A DNA stretch of 64,000 nucleotides from Linnemannia elongata (GCA_036320915.1 JAXBDG010000002.1:682001-746000); one strand, 5' to 3'. Shown: positions 24,232 through 36,052, counted from the stretch's first letter. Notes: generated by a model not told the origin, from the sequence alone. Numbers and translations: made by a program.

Positions 24232-27200
24232 ATGACTTCACAAGAACAACTCGACGCAAAGCGACGACGAGTCTCTCGTGCATGGTAAGCAATAAGTACA
24301 AGCACGATATAGAGTACGACGAAGGAAGAAACAGACAAAAAGGAAGCACAAATGAATGGCCCGCAGACTGCCTTTCCTGGCAAGAATAGTTCTCCCGGTG
24401 GAATACAATTACCGAATATACAATACCACTTTGTTGTGTTGTTTGTAATACTAACTCTTGTCCTTCGTCTTCTACCACTTCACCAAACAAACCACACTGC
24501 GCTTCTGCTCTTGTGATGACTATTTTCCTATCTTATTTCCAACAGCGATACCTGCAGAAGGAAAAAGGTGCGCTGTGACGGGATCCAACCCGCCTGTACT
24601 AATTGCATAACCTTTGGCTTCCAGTGCACGTAAGTACTTGTCAGCGATACCTTGTTGTCGTCAAATATCTCTCCTTCCTTATCCAAAAGAAAGTGGCGGA
24701 AGCGATTGTAGTTGTTGACCTAGTTGTTTGTTACGTTGTACGACAAAGTACTGTGCTCCATTGGAACGAAGAGAAGAAAAGAAAACAGAGTGAATAACAC
24801 AAACTAAAGGGGTTCTGAACTTGTTTATTGTACGCATTAGATTCAATGACTCTGCGAAGAAGCGTGGTCCGCCCAAAGGATATATCGAGGCACTAGAGAA
24901 CAGATTGCACAGGATGGAGAGTCTTTTGGGAGGACTTGTTCACACAGGAGACCGACCTCGAACAGAGATCGACAGCTGGAGGAGTGGTCACGGTGGTAGC
25001 ACTGCTGGTGGACTGGGAGGCGACGATCACGATGACGACCTCGACTCGCTCGATGCCTGGGCTCCAACGGATCCGCCACATAACGCTCACCCCTCGAGCA
25101 GTAGCAACAACAGTACTGGCACAACGAGCTCAGCCCACCCGCCTGGACACCCGCCTCATAGAGCAGAGTCTCCCCTCGCCTTCAATCACTCACCAGAACC
25201 GGAGGACGATGTCTCGACATACAATGAAAAGGCGCGCAGGAAAGTCAACGCTCTTTCGGAAAGCATGGATAGCATGACACTTGACGAGGGCGCATTCAGT
25301 CGGTACCTCGGTAACAGTTCAGGAATTGATCTCCTCCAAAAGAACCAGCTCCTCAAGAACGGATATCTAATGGTTCCTCTCAAGCAGAAGGATTACCACG
25401 ATTGGCAATTGGAGACCGAGGCGGCATTGGCGCAGCTGACTTCACAGATGACGATGCCTCCGCGGGATCTGGCAGACCACTTGATCGACATTTACTGGAT
25501 CTACATCCACCCACACATGCCCATTCTCCATAAACCACTCTTCATGCGTCAGTACAAGAATGCCGACCCTGAGAAACGTCCGCCTGCGGTACTCCTGAAC
25601 GCCATGTTTTCTATCGCCTCTCGCTTCTCTGATCATCCCGAGATTGTCGGACTGTCGGATCCAGAGGACTTTGGACTCGAGTACTTTTCCAGGGCCAAAC
25701 GGTTGGTCGACTTGGACATGGACATGCCTCGACAGGCCTCGATCCAAGCGCTGCTTTTGATGACGCTTTACCGGTTTACGAGTGCCAAATGCGGCGGTCG
25801 TGGTGTCTGGGTGATGTTGGGTCAGGCGACCAGAATGGCTCAGGATTTGGGGATGCATCGCAACTCGGCCCGCTGGTCTCTGCCACCGTTGGAGACTGAG
25901 ATCCGGAAACGACTTTGGTGGGCCTGTTATATAATGGATCGCTGGGTTTGTGCCTCCTTTGGACGACCGATCGCCATCGACGATGCCGACTGTGATGTAG
26001 ATTACCCCTCGGCGGTGGAGCAGGATTATGTGGACGCGGACGGAAACGCAGCATCGCCTCATGAGAACAGCGACAAGATCAAGGAAGAGTCTTCGTTCTT
26101 CCTGCGGTACTTTGTGGAACACATCAAGTTGGCGAAGCTGGTTGGGTTGATCTTGAGACGCATCTATGCAGCGGAGACGAGGACCCATGGACCGGCTCAG
26201 GTGTCGTCTACGGTGGCAGAGCTGGATACGTTACTGACCAAGTGGCTTTTGGACCTGCCTCGGGATCTGAGATACGACCACCAGGCCACCGCCTTTAACC
26301 GCTGGGTCGCCATCATCCATTCCTCCTACTGTAAGGTTTTTACATTTTTTTTTTCTACCATGCTAGCTATTACCTTGCATTCCGTGATGCTCACCACTAA
26401 CACTCTTATTACTCATGAAATAGACACGGCGCTGATCCTATTACACCGACCGTACATGATTCCAACATTGCTGACAAAGGCCAACCTCTCCGACTCAATG
26501 CCATCCCTCAACATCTGTGTCTCTGCCGCCAATTCGATCACCCATCTGGCCAAGCGACTCGATGAGACCGACAACCTCAAGTATCTCTGGGCTTTCTCCT
26601 CCTACGAGCTCTTCACCGCTTCCCTGATCCACTTAACCAACTCTGCATCCATTGATATGCGACTCCAGACGCAGTCCAGGAACAATCTGGTCACCAGTAT
26701 CCTTGTCCTCAAGCGGGAGAGTGCTCGATGGTTTAATGCTACCAGGGTGTCGAGGTTTCTCGAGGATCTTATGTGTGCGCATTTGAACTTTGAAGAGTAC
26801 AAGTCGGAAGGCAGGAGTATGCACCCGATTGTGGTCAGTAATATTACGGACGAGATAAATGCAAAAATGCCGATTGTCTTGAGGGATGAGGGGCACCCTT
26901 CCGGAGGATCGCTACTTGTGGCGCCCAAGGAGTCTACAGCTTCTTGGGACACACCGTCCTCTGCAACGTCGACTCCTAATTCTTCACCTTCGACACCGAC
27001 AACGGGCACACCTATGGATACTGCTCCGGATGGTAGCAGTCCTGGCAGTCTTGGCCCTGTGCTGATCCCTATGCGCGATGTGCCACCATCATCGTCATCA
27101 TCAACGACAACAGCCCCATCCAATTCTGGAGCTTCAACGACGCATCCGGCAGCAACACCTCGGCCCGTGAAGAAGAGTCGCAAGCCAGCATCCACCTCTC

Positions 27201-28078
27201 AAAGGAATTCGCTCCTTTTCAACAGCCCTACTCCTTCCCCTGTGGCTTCTCCTGCATCCGTATCTGCAACACCTGAGCACCCCAAGTTCTCGTTCTCGTC
27301 GCTCTCGATTCCGGGGATGTTTACTCAAGGTCAAGCGTTTCCCTTTGGTGATGTCAATTACCCTATTCCCGGTGCTCCTCATCAACAACCTCAGCAGCAG
27401 CAGCAGCAATTTCAGCAACAACAGCAGCAGCAACAACCTCAGCAGCAACAGCAGCAGCAGCAGCAGCAGCAGTCGTCTTTCCAGTACTCGGCAACACCCC
27501 TGTTCTCGTCCCCATTGGCCCTGCAGCAACAGACAGCGACCGGCTCTTCTCTACGGAACTTTCCTACTCAACAGCAAGGACCACCAGGATCACAACCCCT
27601 ACAGCACCCTCAAGTCCAACAGTTGCAGCAGGAAGGAGGAGGAAACAGCGGACACATGCAGTACCAACAACAGATGCAGGCTGGTCAAGGATTCTCCACT
27701 TCCTCACAGGGCGGCTTTATTCCACCCAACTCTTCGGCAGCACAAGGCTACGTGATGACAGGAGGTGGGCCTCCCATGCGCGACAATAACGACTACTCCA
27801 ACTTTTCGCTCTTCCCCCAACATGACGCTTCTACCCCCGCCGTCGCCTCTTCTACTACTGGAGCTGGATCTCCAGCAACAACGGTGGCAGCAGCGGGAAC
27901 GGTCGCATCGCCCATGCCTCCCTCAACCACAGCAGTAGGAGGTGGAGTCAGTCCAGGTCTGTTCCAGGACCCGAATGTCATGGCCGCGGTACCGAACCCG
28001 TTCTTTGGCGTACCCAATACCATTGACTGGGACGAGTGGCAGCAGTACATCTCCAACGCTGGCCTGCAAAAGTTTTAG
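24232..28078 (+). CDS. Zn2Cys6 transcription factor with fungal-specific TF domain
   Basis: Nuclear DNA-binding regulator. Exons 24232-24284, 24546-24629, 24841-26330 and 26424-28078 give 1,093 aa. The zinc cluster is perfect C-x2-C-x6-C-x6-C-x2-C-x6-C: C18, C21, C28, C35, C38 and C45, assembled across two introns. It is followed by the linker KKRGPPKGYIEALENRL and a short coiled coil. The middle third is a fungal_trans domain (PADHL-to-RKRLWWACYIMDRW region, then ALILLHRPYM). The C-terminal about 400 residues are Ser/Thr/Pro-rich with a Gln tract near 864-893 (27388-27473), typical of activation regions. The linker resembles regulators of carbon or cell-wall metabolism, but the target is unknown. 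Intron 3 (26331-26423) is 93 nt with no in-frame stop. Confidence 0.9.
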
Positions 28079-28427
28079 AACCTCATCATCTGTCTTGTCC
28101 CCCCCCCATACTCCAAGCATTTTCCAAAACAAATAAATAATAGTAAACAAAAAATACAATGTCCATGTCGTTTTTTTCTTCCTCCTTTCTACATGCTATT
28201 AATGATGGCAAGAGGTGTTTTTCACGATGTTTTTGTCTTTTTATCTAGTTAGCTTATCAGATCTTTCGTGGGAGAGGAGTAGTGGGTAATGGGTGAACAT
28301 GTGTTCGTCTATGTCGTGGGGTGTTGATGGTGCAAACTATTCTCTCTCGTTACGCGTATCTGTTCTCTTCTTGTCCGTCACATCTTCCATCTTTCGCATT
28401 GCGATCTATCTCATTTCTCATTCCAAC
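28079..28427. other. Convergent 3' intergenic region
   Basis: 349 bp between the ends of the Zn2Cys6 gene (+) and the PP2A B56 gene (-). AT-rich with AATAAA-like words just after the + stop (28131-28141). No gene seen. Confidence 0.6.
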
Positions 28428-31400
28428 TCAAGTCTCCTGGACATGATTCACGTTCGAGGACGAGCCCGAAACCCCGACGTCAGGAACACTACCAGAACTT
28501 GTACCAGGCGCAGGAATAGGGTGATGGGCAAAGGTCGTAGAGGTAGACGGTGAAGGCGGTTCATTCAAGACTTCATCCAAACTGCGATGGCGCGAGAGCT
28601 CTGTCAACACAGTCTCGTCAACAGGGATAATCGATTTCCGACGGAACTGATGAAAGACCGGTCCGCTGTTCTCAAATGTTTGAAGGTCTCCGCTGTATAT
28701 GTCCTGGTCTGCGCCTCCCGATGCTGAACCGTCCAACTCACTCTCGTCCTTGTCAATTGTCATATCGAGCTCTTCTCCTTGGTCAAACGCCACTACAGAG
28801 GACGGCGATAAAAAGAGACGTATTAATCACTGAAAACAAGGAATGAAAAGATGCATGCTGTCCCTGGCGTAAATGTACCTAGTGGAGGCGGGACAGAGTC
28901 AACAGGCGTGAACGGCATGAGTGGAGGTGGCGCCACAACATCCCCCTGTGCTGCTAGGTTTGCATAGTTGTCTGCAGCCTGCTGTTCGAGTCGCAGCCAG
29001 AGCTCCTCTCGATCCTGTAATCTCTTTCGATCGCTACACAAAACAACACAAACAATGAAATAGAGTTAATGCGGCTGCGATCACCAAAAAACAACAACAA
29101 CAAACAAATAAACAAAACAACAGCAAAAATGCAGGCTGTGCGTTTTGGGGGTCCCCTCTCCTTGAGCCTTGAGGAGAAAATGAAAATCGACCTACTTCTG
29201 TCGCGCCTGACGATAATGGTTGGTACACTCGTCAAACAGCTGCGGGGTCACATCCATGAACAACTTGAGCGCATTGAAAACAAGTCCGTGAATCGTCCTA
29301 AGAAACACAAAATAAAAGAGAAGGTTGGTCTCACGCTATAATAAAAAAAACGAACAAGAAACTACAAGACTTTACCTGTTCCAATGAGTCTTTGAGTTCT
29401 TGTAGAGAGATTGGAACATGATGGGCAGAATTTCATTGGCATTGTCATGGATCAAGTTGACAATGTACTCGTTGTTCCAGTAGTATAACGCCCTCTCAGC
29501 AACCTAACATGATAAAATCCACGATTAGTAGCGAATGAGTATACGTATCACCTTTGTGAACAAAGTCTGTCACCGATCTGCAAAATATAACACACCTGAA
29601 AGTGCGGACTGGAGACGCAGCGGGCGATCTGCGTAAAGAGTGGACCTTCAATTTTGACAAACTCCAATGGTTCAATGACATCGAGGATCTCCTCGATCTC
29701 GTTCAAGAACATCACCTCCTTGGGACTGTTCACCTTAGGCCAGAATCGCAAGAGTCCATGAATCACCTATGTTTCCAGTATAAGTGCATGTAAGTAATCT
29801 GCGCCTTTTTTACACATTTGAACGCCGACGACTGGTTGACAAACAAAGTTATGGTTCATACCTCCTCGGTCAAGGCTGGATCCTTCTCTAGAAACTGAAC
29901 AACGCAGTAGGCCAACTGGGGGTGATAAAGTGTCAGAGATTTGACCTTGTGAAGCGGCAGGAGGACTTTGGTCAGGAATGTCTTGTGTTCTTCCTTCAGA
30001 GGCAATGCGAATCCGTTGATAATACTACAAAAGTTGATGGTCGTACAAAGTGTCAAAATAAAATTAATTAATTAAATTGCCATCAACCAACAATCATCGT
30101 CGTCTGAGCGGAGTCACACCCACGGAGGGGCTGGACTTTTGGGTGGGCGCGTTGTGGCGTTACGCGAACTAATTCCCCAAAAATAGCGCCTTACCTTCCA
30201 AGAATCTCCAGTAACTCGGCAATCCCATTATGTCTTTCCTTCTCATAAATGAATTGGAAGAATACATTGTTAATCGACCGCCGAATGAATGCCCTGAGGT
30301 TCAGGAACTTTCCATAGATCCGGTGAAGTGTCGTCTTTAAAAAATCTCGCTCACGGGGATCCTCGCTATCAAACAGTTCCAGTAACTAGCAAGCAAAAGC
30401 AAAATAAAGTGGAACTCAATTATGTTAGCGCGTGCAATCGAAAAAAAATAAATACCAGAAGCGACGAAAATAAATGAAATTGAGACTCCAATGCTTGGTC
30501 CAAAGTAATGTTTCGGATTGCTCGTGCACACTCACCTGCAGGATGAAGTGATGATCGATATACTTTTTGGCGATATTGGTGCCAAAATCGGGCGACTCGA
30601 TGAAACGCAGGAAGAATTCGTACACGATCTGGAGATGAGGCCATGCCAGCTCCAGAACAGGTTCATCTTCTTCCGGATCAAATGCGTCGCCTGTTGGATT
30701 GACTTGAGGAGGAATCGTTCTAAAGAGGTTTGTTGCAAACTGGAAGAGTAATAAAAAAAATACAATTGTGGGTGAGTAGGCTAGTCAGATAGATGTCCAT
30801 TCTTTTCCGACTTGTAAGACTTGAACTGAAGGACACCATAAGTCGTCTGCTATATCCTGATCCATTTCCGTATTTATTACCATGTTGATGACCTCTGGAT
30901 AGACGGGCTCCGTGATAACGCCGCGGTTGTTGGTGATGTATTCCAGGATCTCTGACAGCGTCTGACGCTTAATTTCCTTGCCCTTGAGTTCTGACGATGC
31001 ATCGTTAAAGTCGAACACGACCGCACATTGACCAATCTTTCTCAAAAACAGTTCTTGTCGATCACTATGCGCCACCTCTACAAGTACCAAAAGCATTGTA
31101 TCAATGGCCATAAGAGCAAAAAGAAAGACAGAGGGGACAGGTTAGTGCATTTGACAGAGTGACATCCCCTATACCGCCATTGTCCCGTTCTTCCTGCCCG
31201 TCTCCCTTTTCTTCCCCTTGGATCCAAATATTGCAAAAAAGAACCAATCACCCGCGCGGTTGTTTCTTGTCTTGTTTTTTCGTACCGTCCAATGCCTGAA
31301 GCCTTTCCAGCGAAACGCGCTCTGTGACATGGAATCGAGACGACCGTTGTCGACGGGGAGTTTTGCTGATAGGAATCGCATCCTTGGGCGAGTTTTTCAT

Positions 31401-32588
31401 CCTGTTGATGGGTCCGCTTTTCGGCATCTCTTTGCCAGTGGGAGTTCCTGGACTGAGTGGAGACTGGGCGCCGTGCGAGGTCTCTCCATAGAGTTGTGGC
31501 TGCTGATCGCGCTAGATCGTGGACAGGGCGTACAAGAATAGATAGGAGTACCGAAAGAGGAGGTTAGCTCTTTCACCAGCTACAACGAAGCCAACCCTTT
31601 CACTTGGTTTTTTTTTCTTTCAATGCATTTTAGCCTTTGACAATGAGGTAGAGCCAAGGGCAAGGGATGAGCGGTGTTGATAATGATGATAATGCTCCTC
31701 CTGCTGCTGCTGAGGATTTTAAAAAAAAGGGGGGGACACCAAGAAAGACGTGGTGGTATAGGCAGACAAGCAAAGTATGCAGAGTAACCAAAAGAAAAGA
31801 GAGAGCAAATGGCTGCAGTGAACTGACGGAGAGAGAGAGACAACGGGAGAGTGAAGAGCAAAAGGCGCGGACGATTAAAAATGGCAGGGCAGACAGAGAG
31901 AGTGAGAGAGAAACGGGAGTGTGCAGGTGGGCATAATTTGGATAAGGTGGAAGGTGTACGCAAGTGTGTCGCCAAGAGAACATGTGGAATGAAATGCATA
32001 TTGACTTACGGTGTCCAATGGGTTCATTATGACAATGGAAGGCGGAATGGCACCGTGGTTATTGTTGTTGTTGCTATTGTTGCTATTGTTGGCAGAAGAC
32101 AAAGAGAGATGCTGCTGTTGTTGTTGTTGTTGTTGTTGCTGATCTCTTTGAGTCTGCTGCTGAGCCTGGGTGTGGGCCTGCGCCTGAATTTGAGCAAGAG
32201 TGTGAGCCTGTGCCAGACTAGGATCCTGGGTAGTGGCGTTGGAGTTGACGGTCAGAGCAGGGTTGGGGGCGGAGGACTTGAAGGGATTGGCGATGGCGTA
32301 GAGGGACTGAGCAATACCACTTGCAGTTGTTGCTGAGGTAGTTGTTGGGTGGGTATCGAAGGGATGATGTGATTGCTGCTGTAGCTGTTGTTGTCCGTTA
32401 GTCAAGGTAGTGGTGGAGGAAGATAAAGTGGAGGAGGAGGAAGAGGAGGAGGAAGAGAGGTCAGAGGTGTTGATGGTGGGGTTGTTGTTGGTGTTGGGGG
32501 TGCTGTTAGCGGAGGTCTTGTTCTTTTTGGCGCTATCAGAGGAGGAGGCCGACTTTGACCTTGTCAGGACACCCTTCAGTCCCTTCAT
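28428..32588 (-). CDS. RTS1: PP2A regulatory subunit B56 (B') family
   Basis: Targeting subunit of protein phosphatase 2A, homologous to yeast Rts1 and animal PPP2R5. Eleven exons (minus): 32588-32010, 31511-31286, 31077-30881, 30739-30536, 30385-30195, 30024-29862, 29766-29596, 29503-29376, 29297-29196, 29033-28879 and 28792-28428, giving 826 aa. Residues 1 to about 240 are low complexity (Ser, Asn/Gln tracts), as in Rts1. The HEAT-like B56 core (about 245-650) is easily read: [78 protein letters not shown] and [11 protein letters not shown] non-conserved, acidic/Ser-rich tail follows. All phases agree. A CATATAAG-like word lies about 185 bp upstream. Confidence 0.94.
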
Positions 32589-32896
32589 TGTGTGCGAGAG
32601 TGTTGTTGTGAGCGTGATATTGGAGGAAGGAGGAGGAGGAGGATAGTAATAAAATGAAAAATGAAAAAAAAGGGCAGAGTAAGGAGTAACGAACGGTAAG
32701 AAGGAACTCAAGAAAGGGAAAGAAAAGGAAGAGAGGTGTATGAATCAACAAAGGGAAGAACGAAGAAAGAGCTTATATGTGAAGAGTAATGAGAGAAGTG
32801 TCGATGAGGATTGAGTGAAGGAAGGGATAAGAGGAGTTGGTTGCAATGTTAAATAAGAAGAAGGAAAAGAAGAGAAAGAAAGAGAGAAGAAACAGC

Positions 32897-32945
<49 letters not shown>

Positions 32946-33763
32946 AGGTTGGAGCTGTGGAAGAGAACAAATGGAAAAAGAAAAAGGTAGGAAGGGGTCA
33001 ATGAAAGAGAGCGAGAGACAGCAGAGAGAAAGTGAGAGGAGTAAAGGAGAGGGGAAACCAACTCATGCTACGCTGGAGACACAAAAATTAATGCGCAAAG
33101 TGGACGAGGATGCTGGCCTTCCCGTACAACCCATATTCATTCCTCACTCTCTTTTCTTCTCCCTCTACTGCCCTTACTTTCTTCTCTTTCTTCCTTTCTC
33201 GCTTGCACACTTATTCTCGCCAATCCTATCTATCAGCAGTCATCCTACTCGCGTTGTTATCACAAACAAACTCAATTGCTTCACTCGATGCTTGCGCCCA
33301 AAAAAAAAACAACGCAACTGCAACCTTCTTCTTGCCACCAAAAATCAATCAACTCCCTGTCCTTGCCTGCCTTTATACCTTTCATTCACCATTACATGCA
33401 ACCCTCACTTCATAATCAACCTTTCTATCCAACAGACACGGACATAAAAAGACAAGGTTCCAATAGCTACTGCCACCAACTCGTCCGTTGTTTCTCATTC
33501 TTTAATTGTCTTGCATTCGCACAGGTCCATTCAGACCTGTCATACAAGCGTAGTGACCCTTAATAGATCGGCAAAGCTCTAAAACTCACCCTTTACGTCG
33601 AAAGGGGTCAACCTGGTACCTAAATATTATCACAGCATATCCACCCTGGTACCAAGACGCCAAGGTCGGCACCTAGTACGGCCTAATCCCATGCATTCCA
33701 GAATCAAATCGCTGAATGTCATTCTTCAAGCACATATTGAATTCCACTTGCACAGTTCAATTT
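32589..33763. other. Intergenic, upstream of B56 and left tRNA-Ala
   Basis: Purine-rich leader of the B56 gene, then a 42-bp A run (32902-32943) and C/T-rich DNA. Open frames at 32971-33563 are composition-driven and match no family I recognise. Confidence 0.55.
32902..32943. repeat. 42-bp homopolymer A run
   Basis: Uninterrupted A on the + strand, about 315 bp upstream of the B56 start codon. Exact length is unreliable in any assembly. Confidence 0.9.
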
Positions 33764-33835
33764 GGGGTTGTAGCTCAGTGGTAGAGCGCTCGCTTTGCAT
33801 GCGAGAGGCCTAGGGTTCAATCCCCTACTGCTCCA
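33764..33835 (+). tRNA. tRNA-Ala (anticodon TGC), left copy
   Basis: A 72-nt intronless cloverleaf: acceptor GGGGTTG/CTGCTCC with discriminator A, D arm GCTC/GAGC, anticodon arm CTCGC-TTTGCAT-GCGAG (anticodon TGC), T arm TAGGG/CCCTA. The third acceptor pair is G-T, matching the G3:U70 identity element of alanine tRNAs. There is one T-T mismatch in the acceptor stem. Internal A and B boxes are present (TAGCTCAGTGG and GGTTCAATCCC). Identical to the minus-strand copy at 41600-41671. Confidence 0.95.
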
Positions 33836-33838
33836 ATC

Positions 33839-33843
33839 TTTTT
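33839..33843 (+). terminator. Pol III T5 terminator of left tRNA-Ala
   Basis: Five T residues starting 4 nt after the discriminator base, the standard RNA polymerase III stop. The sequence continues GCTTCTC, also found after the other tRNA-Ala copy. Confidence 0.8.
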
Positions 33844-33870
33844 GCTTCTCTCACATAGGTCGCTGTAGTT

Positions 33871-33877
33871 TTCGCAA
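33871..33877. repeat. Probable target-site duplication, left
   Basis: TTCGCAA immediately before the left terminal inverted repeat; the same 7 bases follow the right repeat at 41283-41289. Because the flanks also contain A/T runs, the exact duplication length is uncertain. Confidence 0.6.
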
Positions 33878-33909
33878 GGGTTAATCTATTCGACAACCCG
33901 GGTTGCTCA
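33878..33909 (+). repeat. Left terminal inverted repeat of the MULE
   Basis: Starts GGGTTAATCTATT and contains the palindrome CAACCCGGGTTG. It matches the reverse complement of 41251-41282 at 30 of 32 positions. Confidence 0.9.
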
Positions 33910-34099
33910 CCTTAGCTGACAACCCGGCAGTCACACTTTGCAAAATAATTTGTCAACCGGGTTGCGATATTACACCCTTCAAAGCATTGGCACCAGCCTC
34001 TGTCAACGCTTCTGTGCCACTGCCTCAAATACATCTGCCATACCTCTACACTCAGCTATCTGGCCCCCAATCACGCTGCCATCACCATTTAACCAAGCA

Positions 34100-34107
34100 T
34101 ATAAAAG
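34100..34107 (+). promoter_or_regulatory. TATA box near the left end of the MULE
   Basis: TATAAAAG followed by a C/T-rich stretch, resembling a rightward core promoter. It faces the 3' end of the leftward gene, so any transcript would be antisense to that gene or would be an outward relic. Motif only; no transcript evidence. Confidence 0.4.
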
Positions 34108-34289
34108 TACCGCAGTTCCCCTGTACCATTAACAGCATCTTTTCTTGCCCCTTTCTTTTGTCTTGACACGGGTGTACCTTGTTCTCTACCCTTGTTTCTT
34201 AAGCCCCTGTCTATACACTTGTCTCCTTCTATTCCCTTGCTCACACCCACTTGCTCTGCTGCTTTTATAGTAGAATATACGTTTATTGT

Positions 34290-35369
34290 CTAATGAGGAC
34301 GAACAACGTAAACTGGATCGTTTTGAATTCTCTTGAGGGCTTGTTCATCAACCTCCAAAGTGAACGATCCTTCACGCTTTGTTGATAAAAGGCTCTTGAC
34401 TGTATCTCTAGTGAGCTTTTGTTCGTACATCAACTCTTCTTGCCTTTTCTGCTGGATATCAAGGTAAATACGCTGTTGCTCGAAGGCCTTGCGATGTTGT
34501 TCCGCGAGGGCGCTCTGAAGATCGGTGCTTTGTTGAACTTGAGCAGTGGTGAAAGCCTGTAAGAACGTCATATGGTTCTCGGTCATTGAAGCCATAAACT
34601 TGGCATGCTGGGCTGTCGTATGCTCGGTGAATGACTCCAAGAAAACTTGATGACGCTCAATCATTTTTTGCTCCAGAAGCTGCCCGATAGTAGGTTCAGC
34701 CACCAAGGCCATTGATGTGGGCGCACGTGAAACAATGACGTCGCCGCATGAGGTGCCGTCGCTCGAGGTACTGCTGCTTGAAGTGCCGCCGTTCGAAGTG
34801 CCGCCGTTCGAGGTGCCGCCCCTTGAGGCGCCGAAGCTTGAGGTACTGGCGCTTGAGATGCCGCCGGTTGAGTCGGATAAGCGTAAAGATACATCTTTCT
34901 CTTGTCTAGGAACCGAACCATCGACTTGCGCCGTCTTCTTGAGTGCCTCTAGAGCGGTGTTTTTCGCAACCTTGCAGAGCTGATAGTGGCGTTGTAGAGA
35001 CGAGTTAAGGGTAAAGGTTGATCCACAGTAGCAGACAAAATCCATGCCCTTTGCGATTTGTCGATTGAAAGTGGTTGGTTGATCGGTATGCCTGCAAATG
35101 AATGTGATGGGTTGGTCTGTGTGGTAGGCTACAACGTGGTTCTTTTGAGCCTTGGATAGTGGTCGACCAAGGACAAGAAGGCCTTGGCCACAATCATAGT
35201 ACGAACAAATGGTTCCGCGAGGCATGCCAAGAGAGGGTGCTGGAAGGTTTAGTGAGATGGGGTTGGCAAGAAGATGAAGAATGTGTGAGGAATCGGAGGT
35301 GCTATGTTTTCGGATATTTATGTGCCTCATTTTATATACAAACCATTGATATGAAAATGCATAATCCAA
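34290..35369 (-). CDS. MULE-borne zinc-finger/coiled-coil-like protein, unknown function
   Basis: I do not recognise this protein. The frame gives 359 aa from 35369, or 311 aa from the Met at 35225 (MPRGTICSYYDCG). The latter start is plausible because upstream residues look untidy. Visible parts: Cys/His-rich N-terminal half including a finger-like FVCYCGSTFTLNSSLQRH followed by C (C-x-C-x12-H form); a Ser/Thr/Gly pentapeptide repeat (xGGTS units, a 15-bp minisatellite at about 34760-34865); and a Gln/Glu-rich C-terminal half with heptad-like spacing, suggesting a coiled coil. It lies inside the inverted repeats, divergent from the transposase. A TATATA-rich stretch lies at about 35443-35458. 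It may be an accessory DNA-binding factor of the element; that is inference. Confidence 0.6.
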   Translation of the reverse strand: MDYAFSYQWFVYKMRHINIRKHSTSDSSHILHLLANPISLNLPAPSLGMPRGTICSYYDCGQGLLVLGRPLSKAQKNHVVAYHTDQPITFICRHTDQPTTFNRQIAKGMDFVCYCGSTFTLNSSLQRHYQLCKVAKNTALEALKKTAQVDGSVPRQEKDVSLRLSDSTGGISSASTSSFGASRGGTSNGGTSNGGTSSSSTSSDGTSCGDVIVSRAPTSMALVAEPTIGQLLEQKMIERHQVFLESFTEHTTAQHAKFMASMTENHMTFLQAFTTAQVQQSTDLQSALAEQHRKAFEQQRIYLDIQQKRQEELMYEQKLTRDTVKSLLSTKREGSFTLEVDEQALKRIQNDPVYVVRPH

Positions 35370-35460
35370 AGTTCACTATTCAACAGATGATTATGAATAA
35401 GACAATACTCTGAAAGAGATACTTGATCAAGCTAGCTGAGTAGCCATATATATGTATATT

Positions 35461-35815
35461 CATTGAGGTATCGTAGCAAGTGTGTAAGGCGCCTCTCTTC
35501 CTTGCAAAAACAATTCTCCTTGAGAACGGAGCATGGTATGCAGCAGGCATGTACATACATCCTTAAAGATATCGTAGGAAGTGTGCGAGACGCCTTGCTT
35601 CCTTCCAAAAAAAATTTTTTTTCCTAGAAAGAGGAACAGGCATGTACATACATCCTTCAAGATATCGTAGGAAGTGTGCGAGACGCCTCTCTTCCTTCCA
35701 AAATTTTTTTTTTCCTTGAAAGCGGACTGGAGCATCACATAGCATACATACGCATCCAACCATTGTGGTACCGTAGTATATGTGCAAGGCACCTGGCTTT
35801 CTATCTTTTTTTTTT
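35461..35815. repeat. Four imperfect 93-106 bp tandem repeats in the divergent promoter region
   Basis: Each unit contains TATCGTAG or a close variant (35469, 35570, 35663, 35769) followed by AAGTGTGCGAGACGCC-like sequence, a CTTCCTTCCAAAA/T run and GGCATGTACATACATCC-like sequence. The fourth unit is more diverged and truncated. It sits between the starts of the two element genes. Confidence 0.8.
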
Positions 35816-36044
35816 TTGATGCATCGCAAAAGGTACAGCTGGGAATTGATGTGTTGCGGACTTGCAACATAAACTGGTCCCGCTACAATTTTAAGCATAC
35901 CAGCGCAAGACGATTACTTTTGACAACCCTGTACTCTCTGTCACTTGTAAGAGACTTTAGAGCTGCTTGATCCATAATGAATAGGTGTAATTTGTGCTAA
36001 AGGAAAGGCGGTTTTCTCCTATTTTTGACACATCAGCAATAAGC

Positions 36045-36052
36045 TATAAAAG
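36045..36052 (+). promoter_or_regulatory. TATA box of the transposase gene
   Basis: TATAAAAG about 185 bp before the transposase start codon, on the correct strand and after the tandem repeat block. Confidence 0.5.

Noticed and set aside
35460..35898. Minus-strand frames with repeated VSHTSYDI-like segments
   Set aside because: They are translations of the 93-106 bp tandem repeat, include poly-Lys/Phe from A/T runs, and lie in the divergent promoter region.
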